DNA of 64,000 nucleotides from positions 124,001 through 188,000 of the forward strand of contig QNQO01001827.1 in the NCBI GenBank assembly GCA_003290165.1, read 5' to 3'. This DNA comes from Berberis thunbergii. Taxonomy: Eukaryota; Streptophyta; Magnoliopsida; Ranunculales; Berberidaceae. Positions 24,800 to 36,139 of the stretch are shown here, piece after piece. Every line of letters starts with the position of its first letter. Position 1 is the first letter of the stretch. The notes beneath the pieces were generated by a model. The model searched no databases. It was not told the DNA's origin and was given only the letters and a program-made list of their open reading frames with translations. Both the position numbers and the translations under genes were made by a program.

Positions 24800-25260
24800 C
24801 TAAATATGATTACAATAACGTTGTCCGGCCATAGTTGCCAACTCGTGAGCCTCTCGGTTGAGGTTTCGAGGAATAAACTTACAAACCCAATCAAAATGCA
24901 TAATACATGTGCTTCACGGAGCGTATTCTGAGTCTGAGCTATCCAATAGGTCCAGAAAAAAGGCTCTACAAGATATGAGGATCCAAGCCATACATAGCGC
25001 ATAACCGACACAACATGGTCGAAAGCAAGGCCAATCCGCGCCTCTGGTATTTACAGAGAAGGATCTCCAGGGCATACAACTCCCGCATGGCGACGCCCAG
25101 GTGGTGATAGTTTCCCTGACAGGTTGGGAGGTAAGAAAGTCCTTGGTTGATACCTGAAGCTCGATGAACGTCCTTTTCCTCTGTATGCTCCGCAACATGC
25201 AACTAGATTGGGAAAGATATAGCTGACAATAATAACGGGAGAACAGCCAAGTCATAAAAC
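24800..25260 (-). pseudogene. LINE RNase H (RVT_3) fragment
   Basis: On the minus strand, in alternating frames, the stretch carries an A-M-R-E-L-Y-A-L-type helix (about 25090). Near its end (about 24880-24830) it carries F-I-P-R-N-L-N-R-E-A-H-E-L-A-T, the terminal box of the RVT_3 RNase H domain. Frame changes show decay. It lies directly beside, and opposite to, the gypsy fragment that follows. Confidence 0.5.
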
Positions 25261-25279
25261 CTTGTTTAAGGAGTTTGTA

Positions 25280-26240
25280 ATAATTGACACACCTTTGGCG
25301 TACAATGCAGCTTTGGGAAGACCCTGGATACACCAGATCGGAGCGGCGGTCTACACCAGTGCATCAAGTTCCCAACAAATCAAATGGTCGGTGCATTGAG
25401 AAAATATCAGTTGGCGGTGAGGGATTGCCAACACATGGCGACTTTGCTACCCAACAATCCTCAACAGGCAGCCAATCCAATGGCTAAGACTACCGAAGCA
25501 TCGATGAAGAACGACCGACAAGACCTCGAGGTCGACCTAATGCCAGACAATCAAAGGAAGAAACCGTTACGATCTACCTCGACAACCCTCAAAACAACAA
25601 GGCTATTTAGATCAAATCCCGCCTAAGAAAGATAGTGGCGAAGCAACTCACGGAGCTGCTACAACATAACCAGACATCTTCGCATGGACCATGCGTGATA
25701 TGGTCGGGATCGATCCGTCGGTAATCCGTCATCGCCTCAAAGTTGAACCTTCGAAGAAAATCGTCAGATAGAAGAAAAGGCCCATGGCACCGGAAAGGAA
25801 CGCGATCATAAACGAGAAAGTACAACGTCTACTCAATGTAGACATGATCAAGGAAGCGCGATAGCTCGATTGACTGGCAAACACCGTTCTGGTAAAAAAG
25901 AAAAATGGGAAGTGGAGAGTGTGCGTAGACTACACTGACCTAAACAAAACCTGCCCAAAGGACAACTTCCCACTCCCCCGCATAGATCAGATTGTAGACG
26001 CCACCTCGGGATACTGCCTATCCAGCTTTATGGATACCTATTTAGGCTACAATTAAATATTGATGCACCCCCCAGATCAAATGAAAACCTCTTTTTGTGA
26101 ATGAAAGAGAAATATACTATTATAGAGTAATGTCATTCGGCCTGAAAAATATTGGAGCTACTTACCAATGATTGGTCAACCGAATGTTCAAAAAACACAC
26201 CAGTAGAAATATGAAAGTATGTGTCAGCTTGCTGATTTGA
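25280..26240 (+). pseudogene. Ty3/gypsy protease-RT fragment
   Basis: The plus strand starts with Y-N-A-A-L-G-R-P-W-I-H, the conserved motif just after the gypsy aspartic protease active site. Later come F-A-W-T-M-R-D-M-V-G-I-D-P-S-V-I (about 25680) and the RT N-terminus A-P-E-R-N-A-I-I-N-E-K-V (about 25790). The stretch K-K-K-N-G-K-W-R-V-C-V-D-Y-T-D-L-N-K follows at about 25900, then C-P-K-D-N-F-P-L-P-R-I-D-Q-I-V-D. Several frameshifts and stops are present. RNase H and integrase are absent. It is probably of the Tat/Athila group. Confidence 0.8.
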
Positions 26241-26244
26241 ACCT

Positions 26245-27009
26245 TTTCTTTGATAGAAATAGATAAACTTTTCTAAGTGTTTGAGAAATAACATTTCTTC
26301 CCTTCTATGGTTGAGAAACCCCTCAAAAACAGAAAATTAAAATTGATACCATATCAAACAGTTCATAGAAAAAGAATGCTCACGACAAACAATTAAGCAT
26401 TTGACACCTCATAATACTGAAATTTTCTCTGCGTAAACCTCATATTATGTCAGAGTTGCAAAAAAAAAAAAAAAAGAGGAGAACAAACATCATCAGAGTA
26501 AGATCATGAAGGGTTTTTCAGAATTTCATCACCTTTTCCATTTAAATAGCATTTTCTGGAAAACGTTCAATTGATTTCTGATGTACGAAAGGGAGGGTTA
26601 AATGAGGATGGAGAAAAAATAAATAGTTCTAGCAGGTTCAAGGTACATGAAATAATAGAGATTCTGAAATGCAGCCATTAGTATGTAGAAACATAATCAG
26701 ATCATTTAACAACATAAACCATTTATTATTAGCAAACTTTCCATCATTCATAACCTGCTAATGATAGCAAACTTTATTAGCAAACTTTATTAATAACTCA
26801 AACTGTAGCTTTATTTTAGAAAATTCATACAAGTAGAAACATTGTTCTTTAGTTTCTTTTGTGAAAAGGTCTGGAAGGCTAGGGTAGCTTTAATAAAACA
26901 ACAAATAAGGAAGCCAAATTAAATTGGGCGCATGCAGTTACCAAATTAAATAAGTAGTAGCTTTAAATGTGTAGCATTTGGGAGAAACAAACCTTCTGAT
27001 AGTGAACCA
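26245..27009. other. Intergenic / MYB 3' flank
   Basis: This AT-rich stretch lies downstream of the minus-strand MYB gene and has no coding signal. The part next to 27009 is presumably its 3' untranslated region. A 15-base A run lies at 26460. Confidence 0.4.
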
Positions 27010-28213
27010 TCAGAATATTGGAGACAGATCCATGAGTTCTCCTTGTTGAACAGATGATTCGTCAAGTAGCCATTTCTCAAGGAAAAAGAATGGAGACTGA
27101 TCTTCCAACTTCTCCTCATTCTCGCCCATGAAGCTGAACTTTCCGTAATTATGGATAGTTTGAGACTCATGATTGGTAGATTCACTGGAAGACTTCTCCC
27201 ATGCCATGCTCATGTTTTCAAATACTAAGAGAGAGTCAAGCTCTTCATGTGAAATGACATCACAGCTCACATCGTTAACATCATCGCCTGATTTGTTGCC
27301 CATAACAACCTCATCTTTGTTATCATCACTTTGTTTCTCCTCCTCTTCTTGATTTTTTCCAGAACCAACATCCCCGGTAGTCTTGGGAGAAGACTTCATC
27401 CAACCTTCTAAGAGTTTTGAAATGTTTTCAGTGCTTGAAGCATAAGTGGAAGTTTGGTTTAACCTGAATAGTGAAGCTTGGTTGGTCTTTTTGTGGTCAG
27501 TGAACCTCTTGATAAGCTTGCAGGTAGTTGAAGATGAGAAAATAAGTGGATCCAAAGATGACTGAAACTTCTTGAGCTTCTTCTTCAAGTGGGTATTCCA
27601 ATAATTCTTTATATCATTATCTGTTCTTTGTGGAAGGTAAGAAGCTATTGAGGCCCATCTGCACAAGACTACTTTTTTAGCTCAAATCGATAACAACAAG
27701 TGCATGTACAGTTTAAAGCTAGCAAACAAATTAAAATCAAAATGAGAGCCACTGGGACAATAAGAATGAAGTGTTATGAGTATTACTTGTTGCCCAATAA
27801 AGCTTGAAGATGAACTATCATCCTTTCTTCATGACTAGAGAAGTTCCCACGCTTGATTCCGGGTCTAAGATAGTTAGTCCATCTCAGTCGGCAACTTTTG
27901 CTGCACCTCAACAATCCTTCAAATACCCCAACAAAAAAAAAATTTATATATATATAACAACATAAAATAAGCTTTGGGTAGTATCAGATCTAACAAAAAC
28001 TACGAGTTAAAAAAAAAAAAAAAAAAAACTTAAGATGAAAATGAGAACATATATGGCGTGGGATGGATGATGAATTTCACCAGTATTTGTGGGCACCAAT
28101 CTCCAATTTCCAGGTCCATATTCTTGGATGTAAGAAGCAAGAATGATGTCTTCTTCAGGTGTCCAAGGTCCCTTCTTGATCCCATCTTTATCACAGCAAG
28201 GAGGCCTTCCCAT
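27010..28213 (-). CDS. MYB60-like: R2R3-MYB transcription factor, subgroup 1 (MYB60-like)
   Basis: Three exons: 28213-28081 (133 bases), 27916-27787 (130 bases) and 27658-27010. The first two lengths are the standard ones for plant R2R3-MYB genes, and all junctions are GT-AG. The product is 303 residues. It starts [11 protein letters not shown] and contains R2 ([13 protein letters not shown]) and R3 with [20 protein letters not shown]. Distinctive subgroup-1 motifs are [18 protein letters not shown] after the DNA-binding domain and L-E-K-W-L-L-D-E near the C-terminus. Known relatives (MYB60, MYB30, MYB94, MYB96) act in the nucleus in guard-cell, drought and wax regulation. Which one is the true orthologue cannot be settled here. 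The long upstream ATG in the same frame (28252) is not needed, since M-G-R-P-P-C-C is the family start. Confidence 0.95.
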
Positions 28214-28905
28214 AGTGATTCTCTCTGCACCAAACCTCCATGAACCTGCCACTGGTTATATACAGATGAAATAATTAAGAGAGATCTGACACCCCTCTTT
28301 TTTGGTTTTTTATTTTAATATTTTTCCCAGTATTTATTTGTGCTTACTCGCTTAGATTTTTATTTATTTATTTATTTTGCACTTTTTTTTTCTTGTCTCA
28401 TTAAAACCTGGTCAATATATTGAACAAAGGTCAGCCGACAATTTTTTTTTAAAATTTTTTATTTTAAGCTGACAACTTCAGTTTCCTCAAAATTGCACTT
28501 GAATATACTTATTACAATTGTACAGAAATGCTTATTTGCCTGGATCCTATTATATATGATATGGCTTGATGCTTGTGAAGAAAATGTACAAAAATATATA
28601 AGTTTTGGCTCGTTTGCAGGTTCCAACTAGTAAACAATTGGCTCGGACCAAGAGCTCGTAGTTCGAAAATTGATAATTATCACATGAGATTTTTTTTTTT
28701 CTTAACCAAGGTTTCACACAATTGGGTTTAATCCTTATATAAAGTGAGGTGCTAGGGCGTGGTTACGGATTCTAAACCTAGGGTCTAAGGAAAGAAAACA
28801 TGGAAGTTTTTGGTCCTTCTTTATGGGTGTTTTTCATCTGGTCTGATTTCATGACTTTCTCTTTTGGTGAGAGGTTGTAGATTCGAAACCCACTTGGGTC
28901 AACTT
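28214..28905. other. MYB upstream region
   Basis: This is the upstream (promoter-side) flank of the minus-strand MYB gene. It is AT-rich with several poly-T tracts and no coding signal. I do not see a site I can defend beyond general AT-richness. Confidence 0.4.
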
Positions 28906-28907
28906 GA

Positions 28908-29180
28908 AATTGGGGTGATCATTTCTGAGTAGTAATTATGAGTGATGTCTGTTATTATTATTGATGGTGCGATTATTGTTGTCATTATTATTATTTTTAT
29001 TGGTTAATATTGTCTTTTTCTTTAATGGAACAAACATCATTTTCTTTGCGTAGGATCAGTTGCACATATATTGTGAACAAACCATTGAAGATGATCATTT
29101 CTGAAAATTTCAGAAATTTTGAGGTGATCATTCTTGAAAATTTCATTTCGTTGATATAATTAGTATAATTTCATTTATTG
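28908..29180 (+). repeat. Left long inverted repeat of FAR1-type element
   Basis: It contains GTAATTATGAGTGATGT, GATGGTGCGATTATTGTTGT, TTTCTTTGCGTAGGA and CACATATATTGTGAACAAAC. The same blocks occur in the same order on the minus strand of 34855-35155, with small indels. Confidence 0.75.
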
Positions 29181-29747
29181 CATCCTTCAATGAGACCAGT
29201 ATTACTTGCTAGACAAACCTGCTAGAGAGCTACTTGCAATAGCAGCATTGCATCCTTCTTTGTTGCTATGAGCAAAATTTCATTTCGTTGATATAATTAG
29301 CTACTTGCAATGCTGCTATGAGCAAATTTATTAGTTTATGCTAGTACCTAGGTGAACTCTTCACTCAGTCACACATTGGTGGTCTTGGGGTATTCAGTTG
29401 TCAGCACTTTTTGACAAAGTATTGCATTCTTGAAAGTGAAAACTACATTCAATTTTCACATTCAAAATGCAAGGTTAATTCTACAGTTGAAAGACTGAGA
29501 AGGTACAATGAAAAAGCATACATCAATAATGTGAACCGAGATGGTGTGTCAAAAAAAAATAAAAAAATAAACCACTAGAATTTGCTCATACAGGGTATTT
29601 GCTCATAGAAGCATTGCATCCTTCTTTGTTGCTTTTTCTTTTTCTGAGCATCCTTCTTTGTTGCTTTTCTTTTTCTGAATTGTCAAAAAAATATTCCTTA
29701 TTTGTTGCATTGCATTGTTTTTATGATTTATTTTTGTAAATGCAGGA

Positions 29748-30041
29748 ATGACATTCAGAGCGTAAGTTGTGTATCGAGGACATCAACCTAGAGTATACCT
29801 AAACTGGCCCACATGTTTATCCGCAGTATCAGGGTATAGGAGTGCTTCTTACAAGGGGTTTATGTCAGTCGAAGAAGCTGATGAATCATACGAGTTGTGG
29901 GTTCGCTCAGAAGCGGCGAGAAGAGATTCGAAGGAATCCAACAACAATGAAGATGTCAAAGTTAACGATGTAGTTTTTGACGATCAAGCCGGTGCATCGA
30001 ATGATCAAAGAAATGTCACCCAAGGGAACAATGATCCTTGA
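29748..30041 (+). pseudogene. RNase H1 N-terminal / viroplasmin-like small ORF
   Basis: After a splice-acceptor-like TGTAAATGCAG, an ATG at 29748 would open the protein. The sixth codon is TAA (29763-29765), a likely change from a lysine codon. Beyond it the frame is open to 30041. The domain reads V-V-Y-R-G-H-Q-P-R-V-Y, W-P-T-C, V-S-G-Y-R-S-A-S-Y-K-G-F and E-E-A-D-E-S-Y-E-L-W. This is the small RNA/DNA-hybrid-binding fold found at the N-terminus of eukaryotic RNase H1 and in caulimovirus viroplasmins. An acidic, Asn-rich tail follows. No RNase H catalytic domain follows. A shorter product from the ATG at 29769 remains possible. It lies inside the FAR1-type transposon. Confidence 0.6.
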
Positions 30042-30614
30042 GCTTTTACGAGGGACTTAATCAATACTTTGATAATTGTAATTATTATCTTAGGTGTAAT
30101 ATTTATTCTTAAGCTCTTGGACGAATGATGCAATTATATGTAATGTAATATGTAAATACATATGTATTATGTGAATATATTTCATAATCCAATGAAATTT
30201 GTGTTTCATATTGTTCTTGTTTTTCTTCCGTATGATATGCTTTTGTTTCATATTTTTCTTGTTATTCTTTTTTTGAATGCAAGTTGTGGTTGCGGAGTGT
30301 AGCTTGCTGTTTGCATGCCAAATTCTGCCAGGATTCTTCATCAGACTTCCTAATCTCAGACCTCCTAATCTCATACTTCCTAATTTATGTAAGTGCACTG
30401 ATTCGCTTATTCAATAGTGTGATAAGATCTGACTTGTTTTTGTAATGCTCTGCAGGATGCAATCACCTAATTCAGATCAACTGACAAAGTTCAATACAAG
30501 AATTGAACTAATTCTTACAGAGTTAGCCCTATTGGACAGAGAAATGCAAAGAAAGAATTGTTTCCAGAGCGCAACTACAACCACATACTGTTTACAATAT
30601 GGTTGTATTGAAAG

Positions 30615-30860
30615 CAAATGTAAGAACAGTTTACAAAGAAATTGATTGTAAAGCAAATGTAAGAACAGTTTACAAAGCAACTGTAAGAACAGTTTACAAA
30701 TGCAGAGAAAACTACAACCACATACTACAGAATACCTAACAGAGCAACTACAACCACATACTACAGACACCACATGCAACACAATGCAGAGCACCATAAC
30801 AGCCTGGATTCACTTGCAGAACACCCTAGCAACCTAGATTCACAATGCAGAGCACCATAA
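30615..30860. repeat. Short tandem/interspersed repeats
   Basis: TGTAAGAACAGTTTACAAA occurs three times (about 30629, 30658, 30681). CAACTACAACCACATACTAC occurs at 30740, with related copies near 30575 and 30705. AATGCAGAGCACCATAAC occurs twice (30783 and 30843). The stretch is non-coding and internal to the FAR1-type element. Confidence 0.7.
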
Positions 30861-32139
30861 CATCTTATCGGAGGTCTATCATAGTGCAGATCATGTCATC
30901 TTCTTTCTGCAGTGATTACTGTCTAGATTTCACATAAGACGCCATCTCAGTAATCCAACCCTGTCAAAGGAGATCAATGTAAATAAGTTAGCAGTTGTGA
31001 CAACAAACAAATTTCGAATGGGGACATATAGTCATAAAGAGCAACATATATGATCCCGCGACCTTGTCAAAAAGGCACATTGTCTTAATTTGCATTTGTA
31101 CAGGTTAGGTCAACATAAATATTTGAACATTGTTTGAATTAGCATTTGTACAGGCACATTTCTGCTTATTAGAGAAAGAGCCAGTGAAAGGGTCAGTATA
31201 CCCAGGAGGTCCTCCTCAAGCATCAGTTTTGAAGAATGTCTTGAGAACAATAAGAAAAAAAATGAATTTGGTAAAAGATTCATACTTCTTGATGAAGGAT
31301 TAATGACAAGAGTTGGGAAGGAGAGTGTATATGGATACTATCTCTGTTCATCAAAAAAATAATGGACACTATCTCTTTTGCTTGGTGAAGTATAATTTGC
31401 TGATATCACTGGATGTTGTCAGCCCTGCTTTGCTCATCAAAATATTGGCATTCTCTACTCACCACATTGGACATAATAATACATATAGACTAAGTTTGTG
31501 GCTTACTTTACTGCAAGTAATCAATTATGCATGTTTACAATCTCTGTCCATACAAATGTGAGCAAAATTAAATAAACACACAACAGATCACACAAAACAA
31601 AAATATTTGATCACATAAATTGCTTGGTCATATCACATAGCACACAATAAGGTGAACTGAATGTGCCAACATTGACATTCAAAAATTGCAAAATAGATTC
31701 AGATTGCAAGCTTAACCAACCTGATCATAACCTATAATTTGTATAGTCCATTCCGTGGCTTGAACCTGGCGGCTGCAAAAAATAAATAATAATGATTAAA
31801 AAATAAATAATGTGAGGCATACAAAACACATAACAAACAAACAAACAAACCGTACAAAGAGAAACATACAAACTACAAAATATGTACCTGTGAGAAGAAC
31901 GAGTAGAATTGATCAATTCTTCCAGGTTGTAAATCGCGTGACCCCGTATTATCATCATTAACGATAACAAATATACAAATCATAAGTGGGCAAACATACT
32001 TACTGATTCATACCTTGTAAATATAACAAACAAACATGTGCATTGCTTTGACTAGGCATCGTATTGCTTTCATGAAGCATAACATAAGGCATACACTGTA
32101 AACCCTACAAATGACATTTATAAATAAAACTCACTATTC

Positions 32140-34335
32140 TTAACTTAAAAAAATATATACATTCATAAAACACATTGCAAAACATACAAGGTTAGTCTCA
32201 ATGGCCTGATTCGTTTGCGTGTTTTTCTTTTTTTTCCTTTGTATCATTTTACATATCTTCTCGACGGTGGATTTCATCCTTGAATTAGACCATCGTCCTT
32301 TGCTACGAACCGCTAATCGACTATGAATCTGGATGGCAGAACTAGAAGTAGTAGTGCCCACTTCAAAATACCTCTGTGAATCAACATGCTCATCACCACC
32401 GACAATTTTAAGTTGCTCCATCTTCAAAATGATCCATTCTTGAACTTGGCATGTCTTCTTTTCATCCTCAGCGGTGAATTCAGCCATTTCATAGAAGGCA
32501 TTGCACATCTTTTCAAATGGCACATTTTCAGGCTTCATTCCCCAATCTGAATAAACAATTTTCACCTTCGTATGAGCCTTCCTAACATCTTTCCTCCACC
32601 TCTGAATAACATAGTTATCAGGTATAACATGAATATCTCTTTCAAACAAGACTTTCAATATATGTTTGCATAAAATCCCCCTGAACTCAAACAATTGACA
32701 ATTACACTTGATGCCAAAGTCGTCAACATTTAAAGAGACTACAAAATGGACCGATTGTTGCCTATCATTTATCACCAAGTCTTGTTTAATAGTGTACAAC
32801 TCACAGCCACCCTCATCAATAACTTCACCGACAATTCTACAACATAGATTCTTTGCTATCTTTTGTTGGAGCTCTTTAAATTTTTTTGTAGTGTAGGCAT
32901 CTCGAAATTTTTTCTCTATTGCATAAGGAGTAATGCAAGGAATCCTTCGGCTAAAAGATTTAAAGTCATGTTCAGCTTCCTTTTGGACTTTACTTCGTAA
33001 TGCATTCTCATACTGTTCTACGAATTGTTTCAATGTGGTCTTCGAATTCACATAACCATAAAAAAAAAAAAAGCATTCATGCTTTCACTCCTTTAAGTTG
33101 AAGACATCCCCGCCCAAAAACTATTTTTTTGAATATTGGCACCCAATGCATCCTTTCATGGTATAATTCACCCAACTAATCATTTTCATGCATACTATAT
33201 TTATCAATAAAACCATGCCAATTTTCTTCAAACTCATCATGAGACAGGGAATCATAAACTGCTATTTGCATTGCAAACTTGATCGCCTCATATTCATTGC
33301 AACCAGACAGCTTTTCGGGCACCTTCTTCATGGATATGCCACAAGCACCATCTGTGTCGTGTGCTGGGAAATACAATTTTAATGACCCTCTTCATTGCCC
33401 TATCTTGATCAGTGATTATAGCAGACGGAGCATTGTCATTCATACACACGAGCCAGGTTTGAAAAAGCCAAACAAATTCTTCAATCGTCTCACCACATAT
33501 ATATCAATCCACATCCCAAAAGAATTGACTGATCGTGATGATTCACCCCAACAAAATGAGCAAATGACATCTCATACTTATTTGTCAAGTATGTAGTGTC
33601 AAATGTAACAATATCCCCAAACTCCTTGTAAGCTGTCATGCTCCATGCATCAGCCCAAAAAACATTTCTCAACCTACCTTCATCATCTAAATCCATCATA
33701 TAAAAGAAATTAGCATTATTAGCTTGCATTCTTTGGAAGTAGTTATGAAGAGCCATCACATCCCCCTCACAAAGTCTCAACTTCCTCATTTTGTCCAAAT
33801 AATTGTAACAGTCTTTTTGGGAAAATGGCAAATTTTCACGCCCACCAACTTCAACCACACATGACGAATAACTCTTATTTGGTCTAATACCTGCCCTATC
33901 ATTAAATTCAAGCTTTTTCTTGATATACGAGCGCATAGATCTGTTCTTTCGATAAAATTTTGATTTACTAGGGCTTAACGTGTGATTGTGATCAAGTGTA
34001 ACTCTTTTCACTAAAATTGTTCCATCAACCCGTATATGACCTCTAATCTTAGCCTGACAACCACATTTGGTCGACGCACGCAATCCCAAAACATTTTTTC
34101 CATCACTTTTTTGCTTCCCAGCCCGACCACATGAAAGCTGAATGAACATAGGTTTTCCATCACCATCTTTTTCAGTAGTCATTATTTTCACTGAAAATTC
34201 GTTTCTATTACCATATTCATGATAATAACATTGGAACTCGTCAAGGTTGACGAATTTCATCCCATCTATAGATTCCCTCACCTCTTCTACATTTTCTTCC
34301 ACCAACATATATTCATTATCTTCTACACTATCCAT
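32140..34335 (-). pseudogene. FAR1/FHY3-family MULE transposase, broken
   Basis: The start at 34335 opens 281 residues. They hold a FAR1 zinc-binding domain (about residues 35-122; C69, C91, C93, H116, H118) and the first part of the MULE DDE domain with F-D-T-T-Y (D246). After a frameshift near 33510, another frame continues with I-I-T-D-Q-D-R-A-M-K (second Asp) and R-H-R-W-C-L-W-H-I. A second shift near 33330 leads to D-E-F-E-E-N-W-H-G-F-I-D-K-Y (Glu). A third segment has F-W-A-G-M followed by an in-frame stop near 33100. The last frame (33051-32140) carries the SWIM finger C-N-C-x9-C-K-H. Domain order and spacing are complete, but several lesions prevent a full product. It is likely the former transposase of the surrounding element. 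Confidence 0.85.
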
Positions 34336-34854
34336 TTCTGTAATGTTAGTTTATAAATTATCAGCCAATGATGTGCATACCAAGGTCATAAAAAATGTGA
34401 TCTAGAACACACACATAAACAAAGGATGTGATCTCACGATAAAATACTATAGATGATTTTCAGAACAATAAAAATATTTGAACTAATTCATACATTGATG
34501 CATAAATTCAAAGACCAAACCAGCTGATATGAATGTACCGAACACAATATTCATTTGATTACAAACCAAATGTGAGTGGTTCGGATACAGTGAGTTTATG
34601 GGCATGATTATATTATGGCTCTTCATTTGTAGTAAGCATATTAGTGGTTTACTACATACGAAGACCCATAATATACCAATAATGTGGTCTTTAAAATAAA
34701 AACAAAAACTTATTAGTGGGTCAGATCATATTCGCTGCTACTATGAGCAAATACCCTGTATGGGTAATGAATGTTGTCCCTGCCCATTCAGATCAATAAA
34801 TTTTTGGGGTAATCTACGAAAGGGGATTCATTGGTACCTACCAGTATTCATTGG

Positions 34855-35155
34855 TACCCTCCACATACCCAATAAATGAAATTATACTAATAATATCAAC
34901 GAAATGAAATTTTCATAAATGATCACCTCAAATTTTCAGAAATGATCATCTTCAATGGTTTGTTCACAATATATGTGCAAGTGGTCCTACGCAAAGAAAA
35001 TGATCCTTGTTCCATTCAAGAAAAAGACAATATTAACCAATAAAAATAATAATAATGACAACAATAATCGCACCATCAAGAAAGAAAGAACTAGTAAGAA
35101 ATGAACAAACATCACTCATAATTACTACTCATAAATGATCAACTCAAATTTTCTG
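34855..35155 (-). repeat. Right long inverted repeat of FAR1-type element
   Basis: This is the reverse complement of 28908-29180 with a few indels. It includes GTTTGTTCACAATATATGTG, TCCTACGCAAAGAAAATGAT, ACAACAATAATCGCACCATC and ACATCACTCATAATTAC. Confidence 0.75.
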
Positions 35156-35269
35156 AAATTTTCATAAATGCATCTTGTTGTTTGCAAAAACACAGCAAAT
35201 CAGATAATGCATACACTGATTCATTACAGTATTAATGAAAAAAATTGTAAATTAACATAAATTATATCA

Positions 35270-35690
35270 ACGAAATTATACTTCACCTTTTCAGAAGAGC
35301 AGAATTACAAGAAGAAACTTTAGATCTAAAAGAAGAAACCCTAGAGCTAAAAACCCTAGATCTAGAAATGAATGAGAGGCTTACCTTAGCTTTTGCGAGA
35401 GGGAAGGGACGAGAGTGAGCTTCTTCTCTTCTCTTTCTTCTTCTCTGGCTTACCTTAGCTTTTGCGAGAGGGAATGGACGAGGGAGAGCTTCTTCTCTTC
35501 TCCTTCTTCTTCTCTGGCTTCGTTTGAGTCGATCGATGATGGGGAGAGGGTGGAGAGGGAGAGCTTCATTGGGGGAAAGGGTGTCAAGATGGAAAATGGA
35601 GAAAGGGAGAGGGAGGGTTGACCCTGAGCTTTGAGATTGAAAATGGGGGAGAACTCTTTATCATTTAAGGAATCACCCACTAGATGCTCT
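35270..35690 (-). promoter_or_regulatory. Possible leader/promoter with 69-bp duplication and telo-boxes
   Basis: A 69-base unit starting TTACCTTAGCTTTTGCGAGA is present twice in tandem (35381-35449 and 35450-35518), in CT/AG-rich sequence. Beside it, 35330-35365 contains two AAACCCTAGA motifs, like the telo-boxes found near the starts of many plant housekeeping genes. It lies upstream of the minus-strand FAR1 transposase and may be its leader. That role is inference. Confidence 0.3.
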
Positions 35691-36053
35691 CCTCCTCAGC
35701 ACACTCTTTTAACAATCTTGAAAATATTTCCAACAACTTACATTTTAATTGGATAATATAGGCTTGTAGCTATCGTGATAAAACTGTGACCATGTGATTT
35801 ACGTGGTAAATTTGCTTAATCGGGTCTCACGAGTCAAAAGTCCAAAAAAAAAAAAACCCGACCCGGAGAGATTCGATCTAAATTAGATCCCTTCCCCCAT
35901 AAACAATTCCTAGGTAAATAGCACAACGCTAGATTGACCGACTATTAACTAATTCAATTCATTCTACCAATGTATCCAACCAAAAGGTTTGATCAACCAT
36001 CCATTCAAAATTACCAAAAAAACTCCACTGAGAAGCCGAGGTGACAATGGCGG

Positions 36054-36064
36054 TTCCCGCCAAA
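36054..36064. promoter_or_regulatory. E2F-like site before Ulp1 protease gene
   Basis: TTCCCGCCAAA on plus reads TTTGGCGGGAA on minus, matching the plant E2F consensus WTTSSCSS. It lies 76 bases before the start codon of the Ulp1-type gene, inside the short palindrome GGCGGTTCCCGCC. This suggests cell-cycle-linked expression, by inference only. Confidence 0.45.
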
Positions 36065-36139
36065 TCTAGTTATCTTCACTAATACACACATTCACTCAAC
36101 ACAAGGAGATCTAGAGATCAATCTGTACTTGCTACAACC

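Larger units (their letters stand above)
28905..35160. mobile_element. Large Mutator-like (FAR1-type) transposon
   Basis: About 6.2 kb is bounded by long inverted repeats (28908-29180 and 34855-35155). Between them lie a decayed FAR1-family transposase on minus (32140-34335), a small RNase H1-N/viroplasmin-like ORF on plus (29748-30041), and repeat-rich sequence at 30.6-30.9 kb. FAR1 proteins descend from Mutator-like transposases, so inverted repeats around such an ORF point to a transposon rather than a domesticated FAR1 gene. Exact termini and a 9-bp duplication could not be fixed. The inverted repeats also carry inner similarity (GGGTATTTGCTCATAG at 29594 and in reverse near 34750), and the true ends may lie further out. 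Confidence 0.65.

Noticed and set aside
24914..25333. Cys-rich minus-strand ORF
   Set aside because: It is an off-frame reading of the LINE RNase H fragment and the start of the gypsy fragment.
30477..30797. Cys/Leu-rich minus-strand ORF, possible secreted peptide
   Set aside because: It is read across short tandem repeats; the cysteines reflect the repeat, and no signal of selection is visible.
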